NCBI RefSeq assembly: GCF_045348435.1
Contig: NZ_CP157484.1
Coordinates: forward strand, 4,526,001-4,590,000
Direction of reading: 5' to 3'
Length of the DNA: 64,000 nucleotides
From: Alsobacter sp045348435
Lineage (GTDB): Bacteria > Pseudomonadota > Alphaproteobacteria > Rhizobiales > Beijerinckiaceae
Made by a program: the position numbers and the translations under genes. Positions 37,568 to 46,218 of the stretch are shown here, one piece after another (positions within the stretch are counted from its first letter, which is position 1; each line of letters opens with the position of its first letter). The notes beneath the pieces were generated by a model. That model saw nothing but the letters and a program-made list of their open reading frames with translations. It did no database searches and had not been told where the DNA came from.

Positions 37568-39007
37568 ATGGCCACCACCTTCCAGGCAGGCGTCGCGACG
37601 GGACACGTCACCCAGGTGATCGGCGCGGTCGTCGACGTCCAGTTCGACGGACATCTGCCCGAGATCCTGAACGCGCTCGAGACCACCAACAACGGCGCCC
37701 GCCTCGTGCTCGAAGTCGCCCAGCATCTCGGCGAATCCTCGGTCCGCTGCATCTCGATGGACACGACCGAGGGTCTGGTCCGCGGCCAGCCGGTGACCGA
37801 CACCGGCTCGCCGATCCAGGTTCCGGTGGGCGACGGCACGCTCGGCCGCATCATCAACGTCATCGGCGAGCCGATCGACGAGTGCGGCCCGGTCGCCAAC
37901 GAGGGCGTTCGCCCGATCCATGCGCCGGCCCCGAGCTACGCCGAGCAGTCCACCGAGGCGCAGATCCTCGAGACGGGCATCAAGGTCGTGGACCTGCTCG
38001 CTCCCTACGCGAAGGGCGGCAAGATCGGCCTGTTCGGCGGCGCGGGCGTGGGCAAGACCGTGCTCATCCAGGAGCTGATCAACAACGTCGCGAAGGCCCA
38101 CGGCGGCTTCTCGGTGTTCGCCGGCGTCGGCGAGCGCACCCGCGAGGGCAACGATCTCTACCATGAGTTCATCGAGTCCGGCGTGAACAAGAAGGGCGGC
38201 GGCGAAGGCTCCAAGTGCGCCCTCGTGTTCGGCCAGATGAACGAGCCCCCGGGCGCCCGCGCCCGCGTGGCGCTGACCGGCCTGACCATCGCGGAGAACT
38301 TCCGCGACAAGGGCCAGGACGTGCTGTTCTTCGTCGATAACATCTTCCGCTTCACGCAGGCGGGCTCCGAGGTGTCGGCGCTTCTGGGCCGCATCCCGTC
38401 GGCGGTGGGCTACCAGCCCACGCTCGCGACCGACATGGGCGCCCTGCAGGAGCGCATCACCACCACCACCAAGGGCTCGATCACGTCCGTGCAGGCGATC
38501 TACGTGCCGGCCGACGACCTGACCGACCCGGCTCCGGCCACGTCCTTCGCGCATCTCGACGCCACGACCGTGCTGTCGCGCTCCATCGCCGAGAAGGGCA
38601 TCTATCCGGCCGTGGATCCGCTCGACTCCACCTCGCGCATGCTCTCGCCGCTCGTCGTCGGCGAGGATCATTACGCGGTGGCCCGCCAGGTGCAGCAGGT
38701 GCTCCAGCGCTACAAGGCGCTGCAGGACATCATTGCGATCCTGGGCATGGACGAGCTGTCCGAAGAGGACAAGACCACGGTGGCGCGCGCCCGCAAGGTC
38801 GAGCGCTTCCTGTCGCAGCCCTTCTTCGTGGCCGAAGTGTTCACCGGCGCGCCCGGCAAGCTCGTGCCGCTGGCCGACACCATCAAGGGCTTCAAGGGCC
38901 TGGTGGAAGGCAAGTACGACCACCTCCCGGAAGCCGCCTTCTACATGGTCGGCACCATCGAGGAGGCGATCGAGAAGGCCCAGCGCCTGGCTGCCGAGGC
39001 CGCGTAA
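37568..39007 (+). CDS. atpD: ATP synthase F1 subunit beta
   Basis: Catalytic subunit of F1. 479 residues. P-loop GGAGVGKTVLIQELI near 156, catalytic Glu in GVGERTREGNDLYHE, Walker B VLFFVDNIFRFTQAG, signature PAVDPLDSTSR. Codon use as expected for a highly expressed gene. A stem-loop lies between it and atpC. Confidence 0.98.
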   Translation: MATTFQAGVATGHVTQVIGAVVDVQFDGHLPEILNALETTNNGARLVLEVAQHLGESSVRCISMDTTEGLVRGQPVTDTGSPIQVPVGDGTLGRIINVIGEPIDECGPVANEGVRPIHAPAPSYAEQSTEAQILETGIKVVDLLAPYAKGGKIGLFGGAGVGKTVLIQELINNVAKAHGGFSVFAGVGERTREGNDLYHEFIESGVNKKGGGEGSKCALVFGQMNEPPGARARVALTGLTIAENFRDKGQDVLFFVDNIFRFTQAGSEVSALLGRIPSAVGYQPTLATDMGALQERITTTTKGSITSVQAIYVPADDLTDPAPATSFAHLDATTVLSRSIAEKGIYPAVDPLDSTSRMLSPLVVGEDHYAVARQVQQVLQRYKALQDIIAILGMDELSEEDKTTVARARKVERFLSQPFFVAEVFTGAPGKLVPLADTIKGFKGLVEGKYDHLPEAAFYMVGTIEEAIEKAQRLAAEAA

Positions 39008-39072
39008 GCCTTCCGAGGCATCATCCCGCCAGGTGAAGACCCGTTGGCGGAAAAGATGATGCTCAACTTCAA

Positions 39073-39094
39073 CCCGGCGGCCTTGGCCGCCGGG
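39073..39094 (+). repeat. Stem-loop between atpD and atpC
   Basis: CCCGGCGGCC directly facing GGCCGCCGGG around TT, in the 113-base atpD-atpC gap. No T-run follows, so it is more likely a transcript-stability or processing element, or a partial attenuator setting the epsilon/beta ratio, than a terminator. Confidence 0.6.
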
Positions 39095-39120
39095 CTCGCC
39101 TGTTCCGGTTGGAGATTTCC

Positions 39121-39531
39121 ATGGCCACGTTCCCGTTCGAACTCGTCTCGCCCGAGCGGCTGCTGATCTCGGCCGAGGTCGAGCAGGTCGTCGTTCCGGG
39201 CTCCGAGGGCGACTTCGGCGTGCTGAAGGACCATGCGCCCCTGATGTCGACGCTGCGCCCTGGCGTGGTCGTGGTCTCCGGCCCGCAGAACAATGTGCAG
39301 CGCCTCTTCGTGCGCGGTGGCTTCGCCGAAGTGTCTCCGCGCGGCCTCACCATCCTGGCCGAGCAGGCCATCCCGGTCGAGGAGGTCACCGAGGAGGTGA
39401 TCTCGGCCGAGATCAAGGCCGCCGAGGCGGCTTTCGAGAAGGCCGGCAGCGAAGACGCGCGCCGCGCCGCCTCCGATCGGCTGGCCCAGCTCGTGGCGCT
39501 TCGCGAGACGCTGATGCATCCGGCGCACTGA
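39121..39531 (+). CDS. atpC: ATP synthase F1 subunit epsilon
   Basis: Epsilon subunit on the rotor; regulates ATP hydrolysis in many bacteria. 136 residues from ATG 39121 with GGAG 6 bases upstream (an in-frame codon at 39109 is less likely). Beta-sandwich start FPFELVSPERLLISAEVEQV, then VVPGSEGDFGVLKDHAPLMS. Ends the atpHAGDC operon, with a textbook terminator 23 bases later. Confidence 0.96.
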   Translation: MATFPFELVSPERLLISAEVEQVVVPGSEGDFGVLKDHAPLMSTLRPGVVVVSGPQNNVQRLFVRGGFAEVSPRGLTILAEQAIPVEEVTEEVISAEIKAAEAAFEKAGSEDARRAASDRLAQLVALRETLMHPAH

Positions 39532-39554
39532 ACGCGCCTCGCGTGGACAGAACC

Positions 39555-39580
39555 AAAGGGTCGCTTCGGCGGCCCTTTTT
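39555..39580 (+). terminator. Intrinsic terminator of atpHAGDC with UUCG tetraloop
   Basis: AAAGGGTCGC, loop TTCG, GCGGCCCTTTTT. A 10-base stem (one G-T pair) closed by a stable UUCG tetraloop and followed by a T-run. It also lies just past the convergent rppH stop (39595). Confidence 0.95.
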
Positions 39581-39594
39581 CATGCGCTCCGTCT

Positions 39595-40122
39595 CTAGCG
39601 GCGCCGCACAGGATAACGAGAGACGGCCGCGAACGGCGCGAAGTCCCGGGCCACGCGTTCATAGACGGCGCGCTTGTAGGACACGACCAGCCGGGGCAGT
39701 TCGGCGAGCGGAAACCAGTCCCAGGCCGTGAATTCCGGCTCCGCACCGTTCGGCGGGGCGAGCACGTCGATAGCGCGTTCGTCGCCTTCCAGGCGAAAGG
39801 CCACCCAGCGCTGCTGCTGGCCGCGGAAGCCCGCGAGCCGGTGCGGCGGCCCCGCATAGGGCGGGAAGTCGTAGCGCAGCCAATCGTCCGTCACCGCCAG
39901 CAAGGCGGTTTCGGTGACGCCGGTCTCCTCCGCCAGCTCGCGACGCGCCGCGGCCACGATCTCCTCGCCGTCCTCCACGCCCCCCTGCGGCATCTGCCAC
40001 TCGCGGCCGCGCTCGACCCTCTCGGGTCCGCTGGAGACCGAGCGGCCGGCGAAGACGAGGCCGGCCCGGTTGAAGAGCGCGATCCCGACATTCGGGCGAT
40101 AGGGAAGGTCGATCGGCGTCAT
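39595..40122 (-). CDS. rppH: RNA pyrophosphohydrolase (Nudix)
   Basis: Removes pyrophosphate from 5' triphosphate ends of mRNA and so starts 5'-dependent decay; also hydrolyses dinucleoside polyphosphates in some bacteria. 175 residues. Start LPYRPNVGIALFNRAGLVF and REWQMPQGGVEDGEE lead into the Nudix box (about 47-69), ending ARRELAEETGV. The C-terminal SYKRAVYERVARDFAPF is typical of RppH. Convergent with atpC across the terminator, an arrangement conserved in the order. Confidence 0.93.
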   Translation of the reverse strand: MTPIDLPYRPNVGIALFNRAGLVFAGRSVSSGPERVERGREWQMPQGGVEDGEEIVAAARRELAEETGVTETALLAVTDDWLRYDFPPYAGPPHRLAGFRGQQQRWVAFRLEGDERAIDVLAPPNGAEPEFTAWDWFPLAELPRLVVSYKRAVYERVARDFAPFAAVSRYPVRRR

Positions 40123-40159
40123 GCGCCCATCCTAGAGCGCGGCTTTGGAAAGCGCCCGA

Positions 40160-43100
40160 CTATTCTCCCATCGCGATCAGGCTGGCGTTGCCGCCCGCGG
40201 CCGCCGTGTTCACCGTCACGGTCTGCTCGACGGCGAACCGCTTCAGGTAGTTGGGACCGCCGGCCTTGGGACCCGTGCCGGACAGGCCGGAGCCGCCGAA
40301 GGGTTGCGTGCCCACCACCGCGCCGATCATGTTGCGGTTGACGTAGCAGTTGCCGACGTCGAGGCGCGAGAGCACCTGCTCGATCGTCGTGTCGATGCGC
40401 GAATGAATCCCCAGCGTCAGGCCGTAACCGGTCGCCTCGATGGCGTCGAGCACGGCCGGCAGGGCGCCGGCCTTCCAGCGCACGACATGCAGCACCGGCC
40501 CGAAGATCTCCTCCGTGAGGTCGGCCTGGGAAGCCAACTCGAAGACGTGAGGAGCGACGAAATAGCCCTGCTCTGGGGCGGCCGCGGCGAGATGGACGCG
40601 CGAGGCGCTCTTCTGGCGGGCGATATGCGCCTCCAGCCGCTGCTTCGCCTCCGCGTCGATGACCGGGCCGATCTGGACGCTGAGGTCGCGCGGATCGCCC
40701 AGCTTGAGCTCGCGCGCCGCGCCGACGATCATCTCGATCATCTTGTCGGCCACGTCCTCCTGAACGCAGAGGAGCCGCAGCGCCGAGCAGCGCTGCCCGG
40801 CGGAGCGGAAAGCCGACGTGACCACGTCGTCGGCCACCTGCTCGGGCAGGGCCGTGGCGTCCACCACCATGGCGTTGACGCCGCCCGTTTCGGCGATCAG
40901 CGGCGCGATCGGGCCGTCCTTCTGGGCGAGCGTGCGGTTGATCCGGCGGGCCGTCTCGGTGCTGCCCGTGAAGGCCACGCCGGCCACGTGCGGATGACCG
41001 ACGATGCGCGCCCCGACGCGGCCGTCGCCGGCGACGAACTGGAGCGCCGTGGACGGGACCCCGGCCTCGTGCAGGATCCGGACGGCCTCATGCGCCACGA
41101 GGGGCGTCTGTTCGGCCGGCTTGGCCACGACGGCGTTTCCGGCCGCGAGCGCGGCCGAGACCTGCCCGAGGAAGATGGCGAGCGGGAAGTTCCAGGGGCT
41201 GATGCACACGAAGACGCCCCGCCCGCGATGCAGCAGCCGGTTGTCCTCGCCGGTCGGTCCCGGCATCGCCTCGCCCTCGCCGAAGATCGCCCGGGCCTGC
41301 GCCGCGTAATAGCGCAGGAAATCGACCGCCTCGCGCAGCTCCGCGACGGCGTCGTCCAGCGTCTTGCCCGCCTCGGCCTGCAGGAGGCCGAGCAGAAGCC
41401 CGCGGCGGCTCTCCAGCAGGTCGGCGGCCTTGTCCAGGGCGGCGGCGCGATCGCCGGCGGGCGTGCGTTCCCAGGCCCGGAAGCCGCGGCGCGCCGCCTC
41501 CACCGCCCGGTCGGCGACAGCTTCGTCCGCCTCCGCGACCACCCCGACGACCGTGGCGCCGTCCACGGGCGACAGCACGGGCCGCGACGGCCCCGGCTGG
41601 ACGATCCCATCGACCAGGCTCGCCGCGGCCGAGGGGGCCGATGCGGCCCGGATCTCGCCCAGCAGCGCCTTCAGGCTCGCCTCGTGGCCGAGCTCGACGC
41701 CGCGCGAGTTGCGCCGCCCCGGCCCATAGAGGTCCTTCGGTAAGGGCAGACGCGGATTGCGGGCCGCCTCGGGCCGCCCGATCACGACGGCGGGCCGGCG
41801 CAGCAGGTCCTCGATCGGCACGCCGGAGTCGGCCGCGACCGAGACGAATGACGAGTTGGCCCCGTTCTCCAGGAGCCGGCGCACCAGATAGGCCAGCAGG
41901 TCGCGGTGCCCGCCGACCGGCGCGTAGGTGCGGCAGGCGAGCCCGGGCGTGGCCTCCATCAGGTCCTGGTAGAGCGCGTCGCCCATGCCGTGCAGGCGCT
42001 GGAACTCGAACCCGTCGACGCTTCCGGCGCGCTCCAGGATGGTCGCCACCGTCAGCGCGTTGTGGGTCGCGAATTGCGGATAGATCACGGGCCGCGCAGC
42101 CAGCAGCCGGTCGGCGCAGGCCACGTAGTTCAGGTCCGTCATCGCCTTACGTGTGAAGACAGGGTAGTCGTCCAGCCCGCGCTCCTGGGCGCGCTTCACC
42201 TCCGTGTCCCAATAGGCGCCCTTCACCAGCCGCACCATGAGCCGCCGGCCATGCGCCCTGGCGAGGCCGGCGATCCAGTCGATCGCCTGCGGCGCCCGCT
42301 TCTGGTAGGCCTGGATGGCGAGGCCGAAGCCGTCCCAGCCGGCGAGTCCGTCGTCGGCCAACACGGCCGCGATCACGTCGAGCGAGAGTTCGAGCCTGTC
42401 CGCCTCCTCGGCGTCGACCGTGAAGTTGAGGTCGTAGCGCTTGGCCATCCGGGCGAGATCGATCACCACCGGGACCAGTTCGGCCATGACGCGATCGCGC
42501 GACAGCGCCTCGTAGCGCGGGTGCAGCGCCGAGAGCTTCACCGAGATCCCGGGCCGGTTGGGAAGCGGCTCGTTGCCGGCCGCCTTGCCGATGGCCTCGA
42601 TGGCGTCCGCATAGGACTTGGCGTAGCGCGTGGCGTCGGCCTGCGTGCGCGCGCCCTCGCCCAGCATGTCGAAGGAGTAGCGGAACAGCCGGCCCGAGCC
42701 CGACCGGGCCCGCCCGAGCGCCTCGCCGATCGATTGGCCGAGCACGAAATGGCTGCCCAGGACGCGCATGGCCTGCCGGGTCGCGGTGCGCACCGCCGGG
42801 GCCCCGATGCGCTTGGCCAACGAGCCCAGGATGCTCTCCGGCGTCTCTCCCGGCTGGATGATCCGGGCCGTGATCCCCAGCGCCCAGGACGAGGCGGACA
42901 CCAGCAGCGCGTCCGAATGGCTGCGCCGGTGGGTGAAGTCGCCCTGCCCAATCTTGTCCTCGATCAGCAGGTCCGCCGTGGCCGCGTCGGGCACGCGCAG
43001 CAGCGCTTCGGCCAGCACCATCAGGGCCAGGCCCTCGCGGCTGGAGAGCGAATATTCGCGCAGGAGCTCCTCCACCCCGCCGAGGCCGCCGCTGCGCGAC

Positions 43101-43243
43101 CGGATCGCCTCGACCAGCCGCGTCGCGGTCGCGTCGATCCTGGCCTCGCCGTCAGGCTCGAGGGTCGCGGTGGCGAGGAGGCTTCGGGCGATCGCCACGT
43201 CGTCCGGGGAGTAAGGCGCGCGAAACGGGGCGACGGCGGTCAT
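40160..43243 (-). CDS. putA: Bifunctional proline dehydrogenase / L-glutamate-gamma-semialdehyde dehydrogenase
   Basis: Oxidises proline to glutamate in two steps with FAD and NAD. 1027 residues from ATG 43243 with AGGA 8 bases upstream; ATGs at 43252 and 43297 are in frame. ProDH domain (about 130-440) with NRPGISVKLSALHPRYE and RLVKGAYWDTEVKRAQERG; ALDH domain (about 520-1000) with LIAETGGVNAMVVD, catalytic Cys in FRSAGQRCSALRLL and GTQPFGGSGLSGTGPKAGG. There is no N-terminal ribbon-helix-helix domain, so it cannot autorepress as enteric PutA does; control is presumably by the divergent Lrp-type gene. Confidence 0.95.
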   Translation of the reverse strand: MTAVAPFRAPYSPDDVAIARSLLATATLEPDGEARIDATATRLVEAIRSRSGGLGGVEELLREYSLSSREGLALMVLAEALLRVPDAATADLLIEDKIGQGDFTHRRSHSDALLVSASSWALGITARIIQPGETPESILGSLAKRIGAPAVRTATRQAMRVLGSHFVLGQSIGEALGRARSGSGRLFRYSFDMLGEGARTQADATRYAKSYADAIEAIGKAAGNEPLPNRPGISVKLSALHPRYEALSRDRVMAELVPVVIDLARMAKRYDLNFTVDAEEADRLELSLDVIAAVLADDGLAGWDGFGLAIQAYQKRAPQAIDWIAGLARAHGRRLMVRLVKGAYWDTEVKRAQERGLDDYPVFTRKAMTDLNYVACADRLLAARPVIYPQFATHNALTVATILERAGSVDGFEFQRLHGMGDALYQDLMEATPGLACRTYAPVGGHRDLLAYLVRRLLENGANSSFVSVAADSGVPIEDLLRRPAVVIGRPEAARNPRLPLPKDLYGPGRRNSRGVELGHEASLKALLGEIRAASAPSAAASLVDGIVQPGPSRPVLSPVDGATVVGVVAEADEAVADRAVEAARRGFRAWERTPAGDRAAALDKAADLLESRRGLLLGLLQAEAGKTLDDAVAELREAVDFLRYYAAQARAIFGEGEAMPGPTGEDNRLLHRGRGVFVCISPWNFPLAIFLGQVSAALAAGNAVVAKPAEQTPLVAHEAVRILHEAGVPSTALQFVAGDGRVGARIVGHPHVAGVAFTGSTETARRINRTLAQKDGPIAPLIAETGGVNAMVVDATALPEQVADDVVTSAFRSAGQRCSALRLLCVQEDVADKMIEMIVGAARELKLGDPRDLSVQIGPVIDAEAKQRLEAHIARQKSASRVHLAAAAPEQGYFVAPHVFELASQADLTEEIFGPVLHVVRWKAGALPAVLDAIEATGYGLTLGIHSRIDTTIEQVLSRLDVGNCYVNRNMIGAVVGTQPFGGSGLSGTGPKAGGPNYLKRFAVEQTVTVNTAAAGGNASLIAMGE

Positions 43244-43379
43244 GCGGGACATCCTGGCGCAGACCGGAATGGCTGCGATTTGCCCAACATACATCAAGAT
43301 AGGCGGCGCATAAACACAGGTATGATGGACACGACACGATGATCCCGCTACAAACGGAGCGTTTCATAGGGGATTGCAC

Positions 43380-43841
43380 ATGGACGATCTGGACCGCCTC
43401 GACCGAAAGATCCTGACCCTCCTGCAGGAGGACGGCCGCATCACCACGGTGGACCTGGCGGACCGGATCGGCCTGTCGCCGACCGCGACCAGCGAGCGGG
43501 TGAAGCGCCTGTTCCGCGAGCGCTACGTCACCGGCTTTCGGGCGACGCTCGATCCGCAGAAGCTCGGCCGGGGCCTGCTCGTCTTCGTCGAGGTGAGCCT
43601 CGACAAGACGACCCCCGACGTGTTCGAGCGCTTCGCCGAAGCCGTCAGGCGCTCGCCCGAAGTGCTCGAATGCCACATGGTGGCGGGCGGCTTCGACTAC
43701 CTGGTCAAGACGCGGGTGGCTGACATGCCCGCCTACCGGCGCTTTCTCGGCGACGTGCTCCTGTCGCTTCCGGGCGTCAAGGAAAGCCGCACCTACGCCG
43801 TCATGGAGGAGGTCAAGACGGACGGGCTCCTGCCCGTCTGA
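43380..43841 (+). CDS. putR: Lrp/AsnC family regulator of proline utilisation
   Basis: 153 residues from ATG 43380 with AGGGGA 6 bases upstream. N-terminal winged helix LDRLDRKILTLLQEDGRITT then VDLADRIGLSPTATSERVKR, and a C-terminal RAM (ACT-like) domain, EVLECHMVAGGFDYLVKTRV. It is divergent from putA with a 136-base shared promoter region. By analogy with PutR of Agrobacterium and Rhodobacter, it should activate putA in response to proline. The gene symbol rests on that context. Confidence 0.85.
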   Translation: MDDLDRLDRKILTLLQEDGRITTVDLADRIGLSPTATSERVKRLFRERYVTGFRATLDPQKLGRGLLVFVEVSLDKTTPDVFERFAEAVRRSPEVLECHMVAGGFDYLVKTRVADMPAYRRFLGDVLLSLPGVKESRTYAVMEEVKTDGLLPV

Positions 43842-43851
43842 GCCCGCCCGC

Positions 43852-44847
43852 TCACTCCGCCCCGTCCCGGACCAGGACTGGCGCGGCCCGGGTCTTCCAG
43901 AGCGACCACCCGACGCCCGCCCCCAGGATCGCGAAGGTGGCGCCCAGCGAGACGGCGGGCGGGATCTTGGCGACGCCCAGCATGTCGGCGACCACGATCT
44001 TCGACCCGATGAAGATCAGCACCGTCGCGAGTGCGTATTTGAGATAGGCGAACCGGTCGATCATGGCAGCAAGCGCGAAATAGAGCGCGCGCAGCCCCAG
44101 GATGGCGAAGATGTTGGAGGTGAAGACGAGGTAGACGTCGGTCGTGATCGCGAAGATGGCCGGCACCGAGTCCACCGCGAACACCACGTCGGCGACGTTC
44201 ACAAGCACCAGCACCAGGAAGAGCGGCGTCATGCTGGTGACGAGCGCGCCCGTCGCCGGGTCCTTCTCCCGCACGAAGAAACGCTCGCCCTGCAGCCGAT
44301 CGGTCACGCGGAAGCGCTTGCGCATGAACTTCAGCAATGGGTTGGATTCGACGTCATAGGCCTTGTCGGCGGCGATCAGCATCTTCACGCCGGTGGCGAC
44401 CAGGAACGCGGCGAAGACGTAGAGCACCCAGGAGAACTGCGCCACCAGGGCCGCGCCGACGCCGATCATCAGTCCGCGCAACAGGATGACCGCGAGGATG
44501 CCCCAGAACAGCACCCGGTGCTGATAGGCGCGCGGCACGCCGAAATACCCGAAGATCATCGCGATGACGAAGATGTTGTCCATCGAGAGGCTTTTCTCGA
44601 TGACATACCCGGTCAGGTACTCCAGGCCGGCCTGGGGAGAGATCTGCCACCACACCCAGGCGCCGAACAGGACGCCCATCAGGATGTAGAAGCCCGAGAG
44701 CAGCAGGCTCTCGCGCACCGAGATCTCCTTGGAGCCGCGATGCAGCACCCCGAGGTCGAAGGCCAGGAGGGCGACGACGACGAGCGTGAAGACGAGCCAC
44801 ATCCAGACAGGCTTGGCGAGGACCGTGAGGGTCAGGAATTCGAGCAT
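43852..44847 (-). CDS. TerC/Alx family integral membrane protein
   Basis: 331 residues with about nine hydrophobic helices. The family acidic motifs are present: SLSMDNIFVIAMIF in an early helix and NVADVVFAVDSVPAIFAIT in the second half, plus FTSNIFAILGLRALYF. TerC/Alx proteins have been linked to tellurite resistance and, for Alx, to manganese export. No ter cluster surrounds it. Its 263-base upstream gap, shared with the divergent substrate-binding protein gene, has a 6-base stem-loop near the start; I could not identify a yybP-ykoY manganese riboswitch by eye. Confidence 0.9.
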   Translation of the reverse strand: MLEFLTLTVLAKPVWMWLVFTLVVVALLAFDLGVLHRGSKEISVRESLLLSGFYILMGVLFGAWVWWQISPQAGLEYLTGYVIEKSLSMDNIFVIAMIFGYFGVPRAYQHRVLFWGILAVILLRGLMIGVGAALVAQFSWVLYVFAAFLVATGVKMLIAADKAYDVESNPLLKFMRKRFRVTDRLQGERFFVREKDPATGALVTSMTPLFLVLVLVNVADVVFAVDSVPAIFAITTDVYLVFTSNIFAILGLRALYFALAAMIDRFAYLKYALATVLIFIGSKIVVADMLGVAKIPPAVSLGATFAILGAGVGWSLWKTRAAPVLVRDGAE

Positions 44848-45110
44848 GACGGGCCCATGGTTGAAAGCTTCAACGATGGCGCCGACATCGCGGGAGGATT
44901 GAACTCACGCCAGAGGGGCCCGGTCGCCGCTGCTCAGGTGGGAGGCGTTGCGGCGAAGGTCAAGGGAGGCGGGGCCGCCTTCATCATTGGTTCAGGTCGC
45001 GCAGCATCGCGGCTGGACGCGGACCGCGCGAGGGCGGCATGATCGGGGGGACGCAACACCGACCTGCCGCAGCGACGGGCGTCCCGCCCGCCGCCATGGA
45101 GGCTGTCGCT

Positions 45111-46163
45111 ATGACCCTGTCGCCCGCCGGTCGCGCAACCGGGCCCCTTCTCGTCCTGGCGGCGCTCGCCCTGATGGCGCACGCCTGGGTCCTCGCGCCG
45201 GCGGTCGCCCAGACGCCCGTCCCGATCCGGGTGCTGCTGGACTGGCGATTCGACGGGTCGGCTGCGCCGTTCCTGGTGGCGGAGGACAAGGGCTATTTCC
45301 GCGCCGAGGGCCTCGACGTGACCATCGAGCCCGGCGGCGGCTCGCGCGAGACCGTGGCCAAGCTGGCGGCCGGCGCGTACCAGCTCGGCGTGGGCGACGT
45401 GAACACGCTGATCCGCTACCGCGACGAGAACCCCGGAACCGACCTCACCGCCGTGCTGATGATGCAGGACGCCCCGCCCTTCGCGATCATCGGTCGCAAG
45501 AGCCGGGGCGTCACCGCGGACCCCAACAGCCTGGTCGGCAAGGTTCTGGGCGCCTCCTCGGCCGACGGGGCCGCGGCGCAGTGGCCGGTCTTCAAGGCGC
45601 TGACCCGGATCGAGCCGCGCGGCGCCCGCATCGAGATCGTCGGCCAGGCGGTGCGCGAGCCCATGCTGGCCTCCGGCGAACTCGACGGCGTGTTCGGCTC
45701 GGCGGTCTCGACGCTGGTGACGCTGAAGAGCCGCGGGGTCCCGGCCGACGACCTGATCGTGCTGGCGATGAGCGACTACGGGCTGGAGCTCTACGGCGAC
45801 GCCCTGATCGCGAACAATGGCTTCGCCGCCCAGCATCCCGCCGCCGTCCAGGGCTTCATCCGCGCCCTGGTGCGCGGCATGCAGGACGCCGCCACCGATC
45901 CAGAGGCCGCCGTCCAGGCCGTGCTGCGCCGCAACGAGCAGGCCCGGCGCGAGGTGGAGCTGGACCGGCTGCGGCTCGGGCTCGCCCGCAACGTCTTCAC
46001 GCCCTGGGTGAAGGAGCAGGGCTGGGGCGGCATCGACCCCGCCCGATTCGCGCGGGCGATCGACCAGATCGCGCTGGCGTTCACCTTCAAGTCCAAGCCG
46101 AAGCCGCAGGACATCTTCACCGAAGTCTTCCTGCCCCCGCCCGCCGATCGCCAGATCGACTAG
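45111..46163 (+). CDS. ABC transporter substrate-binding protein (SsuA/THI5-like), orphan
   Basis: 350 residues from ATG 45111, with GGAGG 8 bases upstream. Sec signal peptide with a hydrophobic core LLVLAALALMAHAWVLAP and a probable cut after AVA. The mature start IRVLLDWRFDGSAAPFLVAE then KGYFRAEGLDVTIEPGGGSR is the NMT1/THI5-like fold of binding proteins for taurine, nitrate, aromatic acids or pyrimidine precursors. No permease or ATPase gene is adjacent, so its partners must be elsewhere. The ligand is unknown; the following acyl-CoA synthetase suggests a carboxylic acid, which is inference. Confidence 0.85.
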   Translation: MTLSPAGRATGPLLVLAALALMAHAWVLAPAVAQTPVPIRVLLDWRFDGSAAPFLVAEDKGYFRAEGLDVTIEPGGGSRETVAKLAAGAYQLGVGDVNTLIRYRDENPGTDLTAVLMMQDAPPFAIIGRKSRGVTADPNSLVGKVLGASSADGAAAQWPVFKALTRIEPRGARIEIVGQAVREPMLASGELDGVFGSAVSTLVTLKSRGVPADDLIVLAMSDYGLELYGDALIANNGFAAQHPAAVQGFIRALVRGMQDAATDPEAAVQAVLRRNEQARREVELDRLRLGLARNVFTPWVKEQGWGGIDPARFARAIDQIALAFTFKSKPKPQDIFTEVFLPPPADRQID

Positions 46164-46218
46164 GCCTTTTCGCTGCACTGCAAAACGCGTAACGTCCGCG
46201 CCGGCTTGGCTCAGGCGT

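Noticed and set aside
44848..45110. yybP-ykoY (manganese) riboswitch upstream of the TerC gene
   Set aside because: Expected for some TerC/Alx genes, but I could not match the conserved aptamer loops; only a small GTTGAA/TTCAAC stem is visible.
44848..45110. TPP riboswitch before the THI5-like binding protein
   Set aside because: No CUGAGA-type conserved element was found in the sense orientation.
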